Source of the DNA: Pseudomonas sp. IPO3778 | GTDB lineage: Bacteria > Pseudomonadota > Gammaproteobacteria > Pseudomonadales > Pseudomonadaceae | Direction of reading: 5' to 3' | DNA: 64,000 nucleotides | Assembly (NCBI RefSeq): GCF_013386825.1 | Contig: NZ_JACARC010000014.1 | Span: forward strand, 62,001-126,000 | Shown here: one piece after another, positions 54,615 to 64,000 of the stretch | How the letters are laid out: every line of letters starts with the position of its first letter | Numbering within the stretch: the stretch's first letter is position 1 | Position numbers and translations under genes: made by a program | Notes under the pieces: generated by a model | Seen by the model: the letters and a program-made list of their open reading frames with translations, nothing else | What the model was told of the DNA's origin: nothing | Databases searched by the model: none

Positions 54615-55698
54615 TCTTCAGCCCCTTACGCCCCGCATGCCGCTCCAGCGCCAGCTCGATCAATCGGCTCACCAGCTCGCTGTAGCTCATGCCCGCCGCC
54701 TGCCACAACTTGGGGTACATGCTGATACGGGTAAAACCCGGCAGCGAGTTGATCTCGTTGATCAGCACCTCGCCCTCGTCCGTCAGAAACACATCCACCC
54801 GCGCCAGCCCGGCACAGCCCAACGTCTCAAACGCTTCGATGGCCAAGGCGCGAATGCGCTCGCTGTCTTCAACACTGATGTCCGCCGGCACCACCACCTG
54901 GGCCGCCTGGTCATCGATGTATTTGCTGTCGTAGGAGTAGAAGCCGTCGCGCACCACGATCTCGCCGCAACCACTGGCGATGGGATTCTCGTTGCCCAAC
55001 ACGGCGCATTCGATTTCCCGGCCTTTTACTGCCGATTCCACCAGTACCTTTTCATCAAACCCGAGGGCCAGTTCTACGGCGGCCTGATATTCAGCCTCGC
55101 TGCTCACCTTGCTCACGCCCACGGATGAACCCTGGTTCGCCGGTTTCACGAACATCGGTACTCCGAGTTTCTGCCGGGCTTGTTCGAAGGTGGTACGCGC
55201 CGCCGTGCGACGGTTGAGGGTGATGAACGGCGTCACGGCAATCCCGGCATCGCGCAGCAGGCGTTTGCTGATGTCCTTGTCCATGCACACCGCCGAACCC
55301 AGCACGTCGGAGCCGACAAACGGCAAGTCGGCCATGCGCAGCAGGCCTTGCAGGCAGCCATCCTCGCCGAGGGTGCCGTGGACGATCGGGAAGATCACAT
55401 CGACGTGTTCCAGGGCGGCCTGGCCGGCGGTTTCCACCAGTTGCTGGCTGGCCTTGCCCGGCACCACGGCCAGTTCCCGGTTGGATTGATTGAGGGCGAT
55501 CAGCGCCGGATTTTCCTCGTTGAGCAGAAAGCCCGAGGTGTCATTAAGGTGCCAGTGGCCGGCCTTGTCGATGCCGATCAGGATCGGCTCGAAGCGCGAA
55601 CGGTCCAGTGCATCGACGATGTTGCGCGCCGATTGCAGCGACACTTCGTGCTCGGCCGAACGGCCACCAAAAATAATCCCTACCCGCAGCTTGCTCAT
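54604..55698 (-). CDS. ddlA: D-alanine--D-alanine ligase
   Basis: A 364-residue ATP-grasp enzyme from ATG 55698 with GAGG seven bases upstream ([20 protein letters not shown]). It makes D-Ala-D-Ala for peptidoglycan. Family features: [47 protein letters not shown], the [18 protein letters not shown] metal and substrate site. The length and wording fit the DdlA rather than the shorter DdlB type, which usually sits in the mur-fts cluster. Confidence 0.93.
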   Translation of the reverse strand: MSKLRVGIIFGGRSAEHEVSLQSARNIVDALDRSRFEPILIGIDKAGHWHLNDTSGFLLNEENPALIALNQSNRELAVVPGKASQQLVETAGQAALEHVDVIFPIVHGTLGEDGCLQGLLRMADLPFVGSDVLGSAVCMDKDISKRLLRDAGIAVTPFITLNRRTAARTTFEQARQKLGVPMFVKPANQGSSVGVSKVSSEAEYQAAVELALGFDEKVLVESAVKGREIECAVLGNENPIASGCGEIVVRDGFYSYDSKYIDDQAAQVVVPADISVEDSERIRALAIEAFETLGCAGLARVDVFLTDEGEVLINEINSLPGFTRISMYPKLWQAAGMSYSELVSRLIELALERHAGRKGLKISR

Positions 55699-55741
55699 GA
55701 TCGGCCTCACGTTTGAAAGTAAGGCTTCTTACCATGAGCCG

Positions 55742-56380
55742 TCAGCGATTCGCTACCAGCGTGGCCCCGAACAGCACATAACAACCACCGGCAAACCGGT
55801 CCAGCCACTTGCGCGAGCGGCTGTAGGCGCTGGCCATACGCTCGCTGGAAAACACCAGTGCCACGCAGGAATACCAACTGAATGACAGTGTCGCCATGGT
55901 GATCACGGCCAGGGTCAGCAGCATCGGCGAGGGTGACGGCGGCATGGTGGACGCAAAGATCGTCGCGACGAACAACGCCGCCTTGGGGTTGGACAGGTTG
56001 CCCAGCAAGCCCAGGCGCCAGGCCGAGAACAGCGAGCGACGCGGTTCATCGGGCAACAGGTTCTGGCCCATGGCCGGTGCCGAGCGCCGGAACAGTTTCA
56101 ACCCCAGGTAAATCAGGTAGCAGCCGCCGATGATCTTGAACGCCAGGTACAGCATGGGCGCGGCGGTGAACAACGACTTGATCCCCAAACCGCCTGCCAG
56201 GCCCCACATCACGGTGCCGGTGGCCACGCCTGCGGACGCCACCACGCCGTGGCGGCGTGAGCAACTGGCGGCCAGTTGCGCGGTGTTGAAGAAGTTGGGG
56301 CCGGGCGTGACCACAGCGACCGTCCACAACAAAGCCAGCGACAGCAACGGTGCCGCGTAGGCCGGGTTGAACAATTCCAT
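55742..56380 (-). CDS. LysE/RhtB family amino acid exporter
   Basis: A 212-residue inner-membrane protein from ATG 56380 (GGAGCC upstream), about six spans, with the family opening VVTPGPNFFNTAQLAASCSR and GCYLIYLGLKLFR. These proteins export amino acids such as lysine, homoserine or threonine. Divergent from an AraC regulator 137 bases away, which probably controls it. An in-frame extension to 56506 lacks a start site and overlaps the promoter region. Confidence 0.9.
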   Translation of the reverse strand: MELFNPAYAAPLLSLALLWTVAVVTPGPNFFNTAQLAASCSRRHGVVASAGVATGTVMWGLAGGLGIKSLFTAAPMLYLAFKIIGGCYLIYLGLKLFRRSAPAMGQNLLPDEPRRSLFSAWRLGLLGNLSNPKAALFVATIFASTMPPSPSPMLLTLAVITMATLSFSWYSCVALVFSSERMASAYSRSRKWLDRFAGGCYVLFGATLVANR

Positions 56381-56517
56381 ATAAGGCTCCGCCAAGGCAG
56401 TGAACGATTGAGGATCATAGGCCCGGCACCCGCCCGCGCACAATCGTACAAGACCCCGGCAGACAGCGGATTCAGACTGGGGTACCGTATTTCCACCTCT
56501 TTGCACGACACCTCATC

Positions 56518-57318
56518 ATGGCGACCAATATCGACTGGCTGCACCGCGCGCCCCACGCCAGTGGCCTGGAGCGTATCGAGGCGTATTTTGCCGGGTTTGG
56601 CTTCGACCCTCATCGCCACGACACCTACGCCATCGGCCGGACCTTGTTCGGCGTGCAAAGCTTTCACTACCGCGGCGGCATGACCCACAGCCTGCCGGGG
56701 CGGACCATGGTGATCCATCCCGACGAAGTGCATGACGGGTGGGCCGGCAGCGAGGAAGGCTTCAAATACCGGATGATTTACGTGGAGCCGGCGCTGATTC
56801 AGCAGGTGCTCGGCGGCAAGCCGTTGCCGTTTATCCCCGGCGGGCTGTCCAGCGACCCGTGGCTTTACCGCGCCAGCGAAGTCTTGCTGCAAAGCCTGGA
56901 TTGCCCGATCGACCCGTTGCAGGAACAGGACGCGATGTTCGACCTGGCCCAGGCGCTGAACAATGCCTCGGGCATCACGGTGAACCGCAAGACCTTCGAC
57001 TACCGCGCCGCCGAGCGCGCCCGGGAGTTTATCCACAGCGCCCTGGGCCGCCCGATCACCCTCGATGAAATGGCGGAATACGCCAACCGCGACCGCTGGG
57101 CGTTGTCGCGGGATTTTCGATTGTTATTTGGCACCAGCCCGTATCGCTACCTGACCATGCGCCGCCTGGACCTGGTGCGCAGCCTGCTGGGCCAGGGCCA
57201 GTCACTGGTGGATGCGGCGCTGACTGCCGGTTTCACCGACCAGAGCCACATGACCCGCCAGTTTCGCAGCACCTTCGGCATGCCGCCGTCGCGCTGGGTG
57301 AAGATGCTCGGGCGCTGA
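56518..57318 (+). CDS. AraC-family transcriptional regulator
   Basis: A 266-residue protein with an N-terminal cupin-like sensing domain (FDPHRHDTYAIGRTLFG, VIHPDEVHDGWAG) and two C-terminal HTH motifs (ITLDEMAEYANRDRWALSRDFR, LVDAALTAGFTDQSHMTRQFR given as separate helices). Divergent from the LysE exporter, its likely target. Confidence 0.9.
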   Translation: MATNIDWLHRAPHASGLERIEAYFAGFGFDPHRHDTYAIGRTLFGVQSFHYRGGMTHSLPGRTMVIHPDEVHDGWAGSEEGFKYRMIYVEPALIQQVLGGKPLPFIPGGLSSDPWLYRASEVLLQSLDCPIDPLQEQDAMFDLAQALNNASGITVNRKTFDYRAAERAREFIHSALGRPITLDEMAEYANRDRWALSRDFRLLFGTSPYRYLTMRRLDLVRSLLGQGQSLVDAALTAGFTDQSHMTRQFRSTFGMPPSRWVKMLGR

Positions 57319-57344
57319 AAATCCCGCCTTGAAACGCGATCAAC

Positions 57345-57435
57345 CTGTGGGAGCTGGCTTGCCTGCGATAGCGGTGGGTCAGCGAATAAATGACTGACTG
57401 ACACTCCGCCATCGCAGGCAAGCCAGCTCCCACAG
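57345..57435. repeat. REP-type inverted repeat
   Basis: CTGTGGGAGCTGGCTTGCC begins at 57345 and the exact complement of the 25-base arm ends at 57435. This is a second REP class distinct from the GAGGGAGCTTGCTCCC type. It separates the convergent AraC and MFS genes. Confidence 0.85.
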
Positions 57436-57440
57436 TTGAA

Positions 57441-58838
57441 CTATGTCACTGCCGAGATCGCATTCGACTCTGGAGCCCGCTCTTTTAGCGCCAACGCCAA
57501 AACCGCACCCGCCAGGGCAATCGCCGCGCTCCACCACAACGCCAGTTCGATCCCACCTGCCTGCGCCGCACCCGTCGACCCGCCGGCATTCGCCAATGAC
57601 ACCAGCAACGCCAGCCCCAACGCGCCGCCGATCTGCTGGCTGGTGGACGCCATGCCCGCCGCCACACCTTGCTCTCCTGGCCGAATGCCCAACCCGGCAG
57701 CCACCCACATTGCCGTCCAGGTCATGCCCTGGCCGATACTCAGGATAAAAATCCCCGGCAGCAGCGACCAAAACCCCGCCCCCGTCGGCAACGCCACGCA
57801 CACCAGGGCGATGCCCACCGCCCCCGCCAACTGGCCGCTGACCAGTGTGGTGCGCAAGCCCAGGCGCGCCAACGAACGCTCCGCCAGCCAGATGCCGCCG
57901 GTGCACACCAGGGTTGCCGGCAAAAACGCCAGCCCCGCCTGCAATACGCTGTAGCCGTAGACCTGCTGGTAATACACCGCCAGGAAGTAGTACTGCACCC
58001 CAAAGCTGCTCATGAACACCGCCGTCAACACCATGGCCATGCGCAACTCGCGATAGCCCAACAGCCGAAGCGGCATCAAGGGATCACGGCCCCGGTGCTC
58101 GATCCAGGCAAACAGCCCGAGCAGGGCCAGCGCCAAGGCCATGCAGCCGAGGGTCGACGGCGCCGCCCAGCCCCACTCCGGCCCCTGCACCAGGGAAAAC
58201 ACCAGCAACGTGCCGCCCACCGTCACGGTCAGCGCGCCGCTGATATCAAACTTGCGCCCACGGGCCCGCTCGCCATCGGCGGGTATCCAGTAGCGCGCCG
58301 CCAGGGCGCAGGCGCCGGCCAAGGGCACGTTCACCAGGAAGACCGCTTCCCAGCCCCAGGCCTGGGTCAGCACGCCGCCGAGCAACGCACCCAACGCCAG
58401 CCCCGCCGCCGACGCCGCGCTCCATACCGCAAACGCCCGATTGCGTGCCGGCCCTTCGGCGTAGTGGGTATTGATCAGCGCCAGCGTGGCCGGGAACAAC
58501 AGCGCCCCGCCCACGCCCTGCACCGCCCGGGCCAGCACCAGCAGCAAGGCGCTGCCGCCGAGCACCGCCGCCAGGGATGACAGCGCGTACAACGACTGGC
58601 CGAGGATGTACAAGCGCCGCTTGCCCAACAGGTCCGCCGCCCGGCCGCCCAACAGCAGGAAGCCACCGAACGCTACGCTGTAGGCGCTGACCACCCACTG
58701 CAATTGCTGGGCGGAAAACCCCAGGTGGCTGCCGATCTGCGGCAGCGCCACAAACACAATGGTCGCGTCCAGGGCGATGATCAGTTGCGCGGTGGCCAGC
58801 AACAACAGCATCCAGCCTGAGGGTCGAGAGAAAGACAT
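57441..58838 (-). CDS. MFS drug exporter, DHA2 (14-span) family
   Basis: A 465-residue membrane protein from ATG 58838 (AGGA upstream). About 14 hydrophobic spans; motifs LDATIVFVALPQIG in the first span and LLGGRAADLLGKRRLYILG (motif A) after the second fit the EmrB/QacA group. It expels hydrophobic compounds with proton entry. Divergent from a LysR regulator 94 bases away. Confidence 0.9.
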   Translation of the reverse strand: MSFSRPSGWMLLLLATAQLIIALDATIVFVALPQIGSHLGFSAQQLQWVVSAYSVAFGGFLLLGGRAADLLGKRRLYILGQSLYALSSLAAVLGGSALLLVLARAVQGVGGALLFPATLALINTHYAEGPARNRAFAVWSAASAAGLALGALLGGVLTQAWGWEAVFLVNVPLAGACALAARYWIPADGERARGRKFDISGALTVTVGGTLLVFSLVQGPEWGWAAPSTLGCMALALALLGLFAWIEHRGRDPLMPLRLLGYRELRMAMVLTAVFMSSFGVQYYFLAVYYQQVYGYSVLQAGLAFLPATLVCTGGIWLAERSLARLGLRTTLVSGQLAGAVGIALVCVALPTGAGFWSLLPGIFILSIGQGMTWTAMWVAAGLGIRPGEQGVAAGMASTSQQIGGALGLALLVSLANAGGSTGAAQAGGIELALWWSAAIALAGAVLALALKERAPESNAISAVT

Positions 58839-58932
58839 CACAGCGTCCTGCCAGAAAATGAGAGGCGCCAGTGTCTTTCATGCTCAACAGATGATAAATA
58901 GCCCTATCACTCTTTCAGTAATGACTTTAATC

Positions 58933-59817
58933 ATGGATCTGAACGCTGTTCGCCTATTGGTTCGCGTCGCTGAAACCCGCAGCTTCACGCGCGCCGCCGG
59001 GGACTTGGGCCTCACCCAATCCGGCTTGTCCCGGGCCATTTCCCGGCTGGAAAACCAGCTGGGCGTGCGCCTGCTGCAACGCAATACCCGCAGTGTGAGC
59101 CTCACGCCCGACGGGCAGATGCTGTATGAACGCAGTGCACCGCTGCTGGCAGAGCTGGCCGAAGCCGAGCGCCAGATGCTCGACCGCCGCAGTTCGCCGT
59201 CCGGCCTGCTAAAGATCAGCACACCGTCGTTGTTTGGCCGCAAGGTGGTGATGCCGGTGATCGGCGAACTAACCCTGCAATACCCCGACCTGCGCATTGA
59301 AGCGGTGATGACCGACCGCCTGGTGGACATTGTCGACGAAGGCTTTGACGCCTTGCTGCGCACCGGCGATATCCAGGACCAGCGCCTGATCGCCCGGGCG
59401 CTGCCGCCGTTGTGCTGGATCACCGTCGCCGCCCCGGCGTATCTCGCGCGTTTTGGTACGCCGCAGACCGTCGATGAACTCAAGGACCACAACTGCCTGA
59501 CCGTGCGCAACCTGCGCACCAGCCGGCTGGTGGACTGGCAATTCATGCTCGATGGCAAGGTGCAGGACGTAAGCGTCGAAGGAAGGCTGATCTTTGATAT
59601 CGGCGACGCGCTGGTGGACGGCGCGGTGGGCGGGTTTGGCATCGCCCAGGTGATGGATTTTGCGGTGCGGGAAGATTTGGCGGCCGGGCGCCTGGTGCCC
59701 TTGCTGGAGGATTTTGCCGGGCGCAGTCGGGCGATCTCGTTGGTGTATCCACCCTCGCGGCAGTACTCGCCGAAGTTGATGGCGTTTGCCGAGGCGCTAA
59801 GCAAGGCGCAGTGGTAA
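58933..59817 (+). CDS. LysR-type transcriptional regulator
   Basis: A 294-residue protein from ATG 58933 (MDLNAVRLLVRVAETRSFTR). HTH near residues 18-45 (AAGDLGLTQSGLSRAISRL) and a substrate-binding domain (about 90-290; DLRIEAVMTDRLVDIVDEG). It belongs to the CrgA/DmlR-like group by wording. Divergent from the MFS exporter, its likely target. Confidence 0.9.
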   Translation: MDLNAVRLLVRVAETRSFTRAAGDLGLTQSGLSRAISRLENQLGVRLLQRNTRSVSLTPDGQMLYERSAPLLAELAEAERQMLDRRSSPSGLLKISTPSLFGRKVVMPVIGELTLQYPDLRIEAVMTDRLVDIVDEGFDALLRTGDIQDQRLIARALPPLCWITVAAPAYLARFGTPQTVDELKDHNCLTVRNLRTSRLVDWQFMLDGKVQDVSVEGRLIFDIGDALVDGAVGGFGIAQVMDFAVREDLAAGRLVPLLEDFAGRSRAISLVYPPSRQYSPKLMAFAEALSKAQW

Positions 59818-59844
59818 CACAACCAAGGTGGTGAGGGCGCTTTT

Positions 59845-59936
59845 GTGGCGAGGGAGCTTGCTCCCGCTGGGCTGCGCAGCGGCCCCAAAATCCTGGGAGC
59901 GCTTCGCACTCCAGCGGGAGCAAGCTCCCTCGCCAC
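59845..59936. repeat. REP-type inverted repeat pair with partial extra arm
   Basis: GTGGCGAGGGAGCTTGCTCC starts at 59845 and its complement ends at 59936, arms about 26 bases. A further partial right arm (AGCTCCCTCGCCACAAAAG) repeats at 59941-59959, as if one unit had been duplicated. Confidence 0.85.
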
Positions 59937-59974
59937 AGCAAGCTCCCTCGCCACAAAAGCAGCCGGGAGTCGGC

Positions 59975-60550
59975 TTAAAGCTGTCGCCCATCAATAGGCT
60001 CGCCAATCGTCAAGAAATGCCCACCCGCCACATGGTGCAAGGTACGCAGTGCGTCGTGCCCTTCAAAATGCCAGCGACCTTCACTGAATACTCGCTCATC
60101 CGCCTCGGCGGCCACCACTTCAGCCAGGAATAAATCATAGGTCTGCTGGTTATGCGGCTCGGGCAGCAAGCGGCATTCCAGCCAGGCTACGCACCCTTCC
60201 AGCATCGGCGCATCCGTGTGTTCGCCACTGAACGTCTGCAAGCCATAGGCTGCGAACTTGTCGGTCTCGCTGCCGGTGGTATTACCCACGGTCTGCACGA
60301 TATCGGCCTGGGCCGCACACGGTACGTTGAGCACAAAGGTGCCGGCGCCTTCCAGCAGTTGCCGGGTCCAGGTGGCTTTGTCCAGCACGACGGCGACTTT
60401 GGGCGGTTCGAAATCCAGCGGCATGGCCCAGGCAGCGGCCATGATGTTGCGCTGGCCGTTGTGCGCAGCGCTGACCAGCACGGTAGGGCCGTGGTTGAGC
60501 AAGCGGTAGGCCTTGGACAGCGGGACGGGACGGCGATGGTTAGGGCTCAT
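59975..60550 (-). CDS. flavin reductase-like domain protein
   Basis: A 191-residue protein from ATG 60550 (MSPNHRRPVPLSKAYRLL). Motifs GPTVLVSAAHNGQRNIMAAAW, PPKVAVVLDKAT and FVLNVP match the FMN-binding split-barrel flavin reductase family. It probably supplies reduced flavin to an unknown oxygenase. An in-frame ATG upstream at 60589 lacks a ribosome site. Confidence 0.88.
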   Translation of the reverse strand: MSPNHRRPVPLSKAYRLLNHGPTVLVSAAHNGQRNIMAAAWAMPLDFEPPKVAVVLDKATWTRQLLEGAGTFVLNVPCAAQADIVQTVGNTTGSETDKFAAYGLQTFSGEHTDAPMLEGCVAWLECRLLPEPHNQQTYDLFLAEVVAAEADERVFSEGRWHFEGHDALRTLHHVAGGHFLTIGEPIDGRQL

Positions 60551-60605
60551 GGACGAAAGGCTCGGAAAAAAAAACCTACGATACCTCAAGCATGAGCCCC
60601 GGCAA

Positions 60606-61922
60606 CTAGCTGCTCAGTTGATTGGCGAATTGCCCCACCGCGCTGACCACCTTCTGTGCACCGTCCTGGATCTCGACGATCACCGTGCCCGCCTCGGCGG
60701 CCAGGGCCAGGCCTTGCTCGGCTTGCAGGCGGCCGTCGGTCATCAGCGCCACCGCGTCGCGGGCCATGTCCTGGTTCTGGCGCACCACGCCGACGATTTC
60801 CTCGGTGGCCTTGCTGGTACGCGACGCCAGTTGCCGAACCTCATCGGCCACCACCGCAAAACCACGACCTTGCTCACCGGCGCGGGCGGCTTCGATGGCG
60901 GCGTTGAGGGCCAGCAGGTTGGTCTGTTCGGCGATCCCACTGATGGTCTTGACGATGCTGCCAATCACCTGCGACTGGGCGTTCAGCGCTTCAATGCCCT
61001 CGCCCGCCTGTTGCATGTGCTTGGCCAGGTCGCGCATCACGTCCACCGCCTGGGTGACCACGGTGGTGCCGCGCTGGGCGCTGCTGTCGGTTTGCAGCGA
61101 GGTGCTGTAGGCGATGTTGGCCGCTTCGGCCACGGCTTGTTCCTGATTGACTTGGTCGGTGATCACCGTGGCGAACTTGACCACTTTGTACAATTGCTCA
61201 TTGGCGTCGAGCACCGGGTTGTACGAGGCTTCCAGCCACACCACGCGCCCGTGGCTGTCCACGCGTTTGAAGCGGCCGGCGACGAATTCACCCGCGTTCA
61301 GGCGCTTCCAGAACTGCTGATACTCGGCGCTGTTGGCGTCTTGCGACTCACAGAATATCCGGTGATGTTTGCCCTGGATCTGCGCCAGGCTGTAACCCAT
61401 GCCGTTGAGGAAACGGTCATTGGCCGTCAGCACATTGCCGTTGAGGTCAAACTCGATCACCGCCGTGGAGCGCACCAGCGCAGTGATCAGGTTTTCGTGT
61501 TCACGAGACGCCTCGATGGTGCGCGTCAGGTCGCTGGAGTACACCGAAAAATGCTTGATGCGTCCGTCCGAACTGCGCACCGGCTGCACGATGGAGCGCA
61601 GCCACGCCTCATCGCCGTTGCCCCGGGTCAGGCGCACGGTACCGGCGAAGTGCTCGCCACGCACCAGGGCGTTTTTGAAACGCAGTTGAAACGTGTCCTG
61701 CTTGACGTGCGCCGGCACTATATCGTCGATCAAGCGACCTTGTAGCTGGCTTGCCTGGTAACCCATCTCCTGAAGAAAGATGGCATTGACCGACTCGATG
61801 CGCCCTTCGGGATCCAGTGTCAGGGTCATCATTTCACTGTCCAGGCTCTCCTTAACCTGCTGCAAGCTTGATAATTCTTCGCGAAGAGCCGACAGCTCCT
61901 GCTTGAGACGGGTGTTGAACAT
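60606..61922 (-). CDS. bdlA: BdlA-like PAS-PAS methyl-accepting chemotaxis protein
   Basis: A 438-residue soluble chemoreceptor from ATG 61922. It has an N-terminal coil ([18 protein letters not shown]), two PAS domains (about 30-140 with [17 protein letters not shown]; about 150-260 with [19 protein letters not shown] and [15 protein letters not shown]) and an MCP signalling tip (about 340-390; [19 protein letters not shown]). No membrane span. The layout and wording match P. aeruginosa BdlA, which promotes biofilm dispersion. Confidence 0.85.
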   Translation of the reverse strand: MFNTRLKQELSALREELSSLQQVKESLDSEMMTLTLDPEGRIESVNAIFLQEMGYQASQLQGRLIDDIVPAHVKQDTFQLRFKNALVRGEHFAGTVRLTRGNGDEAWLRSIVQPVRSSDGRIKHFSVYSSDLTRTIEASREHENLITALVRSTAVIEFDLNGNVLTANDRFLNGMGYSLAQIQGKHHRIFCESQDANSAEYQQFWKRLNAGEFVAGRFKRVDSHGRVVWLEASYNPVLDANEQLYKVVKFATVITDQVNQEQAVAEAANIAYSTSLQTDSSAQRGTTVVTQAVDVMRDLAKHMQQAGEGIEALNAQSQVIGSIVKTISGIAEQTNLLALNAAIEAARAGEQGRGFAVVADEVRQLASRTSKATEEIVGVVRQNQDMARDAVALMTDGRLQAEQGLALAAEAGTVIVEIQDGAQKVVSAVGQFANQLSS

Positions 61923-62027
61923 GGAGGCACCGGTGGGCAAGTAAGGACGGGATCTGACCTGCATCGGCGCTGCCGGCGTTTTCTTAAGAGCGCTTTAGCC
62001 CGTTGCTCAATTATATTTTTGGATCCC

Positions 62028-62360
62028 TTAACTGCCGTTATTACGGCAGATGCCCATGACCTGGTATTGGACAGTATTGAGCTTGCCGGTGGAGTCTTCG
62101 TAGGTCATGCGCGACGGCACTGCGTTGCACGAACGGATCGGCGGCGTCACGTTGACCACCTTGGCAATGTCCAGGTTCATACCATAGCGATAGGTCTGGA
62201 CGACGGGCGCAGGCAGGCCCTTTTTCGCGGCGTAGGCGGCCATGGCTTGCTCATTGTTTTGCATCAACTGGGCGAAGGTGCGATCACCTCCGCCTTCAGC
62301 CATCGCGCCGACGGAAAAGATCAGGGCCAGTGCCGCAACCGTGGTTTTCAGGGTGTTCAT
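62028..62360 (-). CDS. secreted DUF2790 protein
   Basis: A 110-residue protein from ATG 62360 behind AGGAAG. Signal peptide cleaved near AMA-EGG. The mature part is a DUF2790 domain (YRYGMNLDIAKVVNVT, RMTYEDSTGKLNTVQYQVMG) with a single conserved Cys pair (SCNAV and ICRN). A Pseudomonas-specific periplasmic family of unknown function. Confidence 0.88.
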   Translation of the reverse strand: MNTLKTTVAALALIFSVGAMAEGGGDRTFAQLMQNNEQAMAAYAAKKGLPAPVVQTYRYGMNLDIAKVVNVTPPIRSCNAVPSRMTYEDSTGKLNTVQYQVMGICRNNGS

Positions 62361-62598
62361 GAGGGCTTCCTCGTCTGACTTATTGAATTAAAAGTTCAGA
62401 GCAAGGGTAACTAACCAAGCCTGTCGTAAAGTTCACCGAAAGATTACTTATTCGTTATCTTTTATTGAAATTCCAAAATTGTAATCTGCGCGCCACCCCG
62501 TCGTTATCTCGTGTTTGCAACTATCAGCGCGGGCAACACCACAACAAGAATGCCCCATCGATAAGAAGCTAATAGCTGCCAAAACCGAGGAGCGCTAC
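62361..62598. other. divergent promoter region
   Basis: No gene in 238 bases. It is AT-rich around 62380-62500 and must carry the promoters for the DUF2790 gene (minus) and the porin gene (plus). No specific boxes were identified. Confidence 0.35.
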
Positions 62599-63927
62599 AT
62601 GAACACTCACCGCACACTTTCCGTTTCCATGATTGCCGCCCTGGCGGGCCTTGCACCGCTTTCAGGCATGGCCGTGGAAGACAAACCCGAAGGTTTTATC
62701 GAAGGCAGCACCCTGAACGTGCTGGCCCGTAATTTCTATTTCAACCGTGACGACCGCAAAGGCCAGTCGAGCCCCACCGGCAATGGCTACTCGGAAGCCT
62801 GGGCCCAGGGGTTTATCGGCAAATTCGAGTCCGGTTTCACTCAAGGCACGCTGGGTTTCGGCCTGGACGCCTTTGCGATGTATGGCCTGAAACTCGACTC
62901 CGGCACCGGCCGCAGCGGCGGCAAGGGCTCGTTCGGCGTGCTGCCGGTGGACAGCGACAACCACCCCGAGGATGGCTACAGCAAGCTCGGCGGCGCGGTA
63001 AAAGTGCGCCTGCTGGATACCGTGATCAAGGCCGGTGATGTGTTCCCGCTGACCCCGGTGGTGGCCTATGGCGATGCGCGGGTATTGCCGGAAAGCTTTC
63101 GCGGCGTCACCGCGCAAAACACCAGCCTCGAGGGCCTGAGCCTGCAGGCCGGGCACCTGAACGGCATGAGCCAGCCCACCCAAAGCGGCATGGACAAAGG
63201 CTTTGCGACCTTTTATGCGGGCAAGGTGGACTCACCCTGGATCGGCTATGCCGGTGGCGACTACCAGGTGAACAAACACCTCAGTGTCAGCCTGTACACC
63301 AGCCGCCTGAAGGATGCCTGGGACCAGTACTACTTCGGCAGCGCCGCCAGCTACCCGCTGAACGAGGACGTATCGCTGTTTGGCGACTTCAACTATTACA
63401 AGGCCGTGGACGAGGGCAAAAAACGCCTGGGCGAGTTTGATAACAACATCTGGAGCGCCAGGCTCGGGGTCAAGGTGGGGGCCCACAGCCTGGCCGTGTC
63501 GCACCAGCGCAACAACGGTGATGACGACTTTGACTACCTGCGCATGTCCGACTCGATCTTCCTCAATAACTCGATCCAGTACAGCGACTTCAACTCGCCC
63601 AAGGAACGCTCGTGGATGCTCACCTACAACCTCGACATGCAGCCCTTCGGCATTCCCGGCCTTTCGTTCATGACCCGCTACGGCAAAGGCACCGGCGCCG
63701 ACTACAGCAACGCCAACGCGGTGTACATGCGCCGGGACGCGGCCGGCGACCCGCTGACCGATCAACGCCGCTGGGAGCGGGATATCGAAGCCAAGTACGT
63801 GGTGCAGGGCGGCAACTTGAAAGACCTGTCACTGCGATTGCGCCAGGCCACGGTTCGCTCCAGTGCGTTTGAGTCGGACCTGGAAGAAGTTCGGTTGATA
63901 GTCGAATATCCATTAGCGATTCTGTAA
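62599..63927 (+). CDS. OprD-family outer-membrane porin
   Basis: A 442-residue protein from ATG 62599 behind GAGGAGCGCTAC. Signal peptide cleaved near GMA-VEDKPEG. OprD signatures include LNVLARNFYFNRD, the GKVDSPWIGYAGGDY strand, and a final strand VRLIVEYPLAIL. OprD porins admit amino acids, dipeptides or aromatic acids; the substrate class is not readable. A partial REP follows. Confidence 0.92.
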   Translation: MNTHRTLSVSMIAALAGLAPLSGMAVEDKPEGFIEGSTLNVLARNFYFNRDDRKGQSSPTGNGYSEAWAQGFIGKFESGFTQGTLGFGLDAFAMYGLKLDSGTGRSGGKGSFGVLPVDSDNHPEDGYSKLGGAVKVRLLDTVIKAGDVFPLTPVVAYGDARVLPESFRGVTAQNTSLEGLSLQAGHLNGMSQPTQSGMDKGFATFYAGKVDSPWIGYAGGDYQVNKHLSVSLYTSRLKDAWDQYYFGSAASYPLNEDVSLFGDFNYYKAVDEGKKRLGEFDNNIWSARLGVKVGAHSLAVSHQRNNGDDDFDYLRMSDSIFLNNSIQYSDFNSPKERSWMLTYNLDMQPFGIPGLSFMTRYGKGTGADYSNANAVYMRRDAAGDPLTDQRRWERDIEAKYVVQGGNLKDLSLRLRQATVRSSAFESDLEEVRLIVEYPLAIL

Positions 63928-63939
63928 ACACCGCTCTTT

Positions 63940-63963
63940 GTAGGAGCGAGCTTGCTCGCGAAG
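63940..63963. repeat. partial REP element
   Basis: GTAGGAGCGAGCTTGCTCGC is the half site of a third REP class. Its partner arm may lie beyond the window. Confidence 0.6.
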
Positions 63964-64000
63964 GTCGCTAACGATAACGCGGGGCATCTGGTTTAACGCG

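Noticed and set aside
57669..58580. A 303-codon plus-strand frame opposite the MFS exporter
   Set aside because: Gln/Arg/His-rich composition typical of an antisense reading of membrane spans.
60513..61745. A 410-codon plus-strand frame opposite bdlA
   Set aside because: Antisense of the chemoreceptor; no family resemblance and the minus-strand PAS and MCP domains are unmistakable.

Overview
The window looks like a Pseudomonas chromosome of the fluorescens group. Supporting signs are the gene families (OprD porin, BdlA, DUF2790 protein, ECF sigma/FecR/TonB siderophore receptor set, heme-dependent amine N-demethylase cluster), the GC-rich codon use of the right-hand third, and the REP hairpins built on GAGGGAGCTTGCTCCC. 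No rRNA, no complete tRNA, no integrase, no transposase and no CRISPR array was recognised.

Layout. Positions 1-2000 are wreckage: phage gene remnants, a field of GGGTAAC repeats, a deleted fragment of a second CdiA-like haemagglutinin, and the N-terminal zinc-finger part of a phage-satellite primase with an in-frame stop. Positions 2051-2955 carry an XRE regulator overlapping a KptA/Tpt1 RNA 2'-phosphotransferase. Positions 2946-17398 (minus strand) are a contact-dependent inhibition locus: TpsB transporter, a 3322-residue CdiA, its CdiI immunity gene, then three orphan toxin-tip/immunity cassettes. Positions 17993-22131 hold a LysR gene convergent with an M20 amidohydrolase / ActP-type symporter / DUF485 operon.

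Positions 22.3-26.95 kb are a decayed P4-like phage satellite with small genes, a primase gene broken by an internal deletion, an intact DUF927 helicase-like gene, and GGCAACAGT iterons. Positions 27.06-35.59 kb are a catabolic unit: two PAS proteins (one a sigma-54 activator), a palindrome plus -24/-12 promoter, then a DmmA-like protein, flavin/2Fe-2S reductase, DUF3445 heme N-demethylase, APC permease and aminoaldehyde dehydrogenase. It probably imports and demethylates an N-methylated amine or amino acid and oxidises the resulting aldehyde.

Positions 35.6-42.8 kb are accessory again: lipoprotein, a CoiA-like nuclease, several repeat-rich non-coding tracts with changing repeat units, and a three-gene operon (TIGR04255 protein, HTH protein, unknown protein) behind two tandem 19-bp repeats. 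This operon is my best candidate for an undescribed system. A tRNA-Met-like 3' end with a terminator at 42.64-42.70 kb may mark the island edge.

From 42.9 kb on the content looks like ordinary core or shell chromosome: RsbQ-like hydrolase and PAS kinase, acetyltransferase, lipoprotein, MarR-GNAT fusion, Fur-box ECF sigma/FecR/TonB receptor, gamma-glutamyltranspeptidase, laccase-domain protein, a truncated antitoxin, D-Ala-D-Ala ligase, LysE exporter with AraC regulator, DHA2 drug exporter with LysR regulator, flavin reductase, BdlA, DUF2790 protein and an OprD porin, with four REP-type inverted repeats between genes and one half site at the end.
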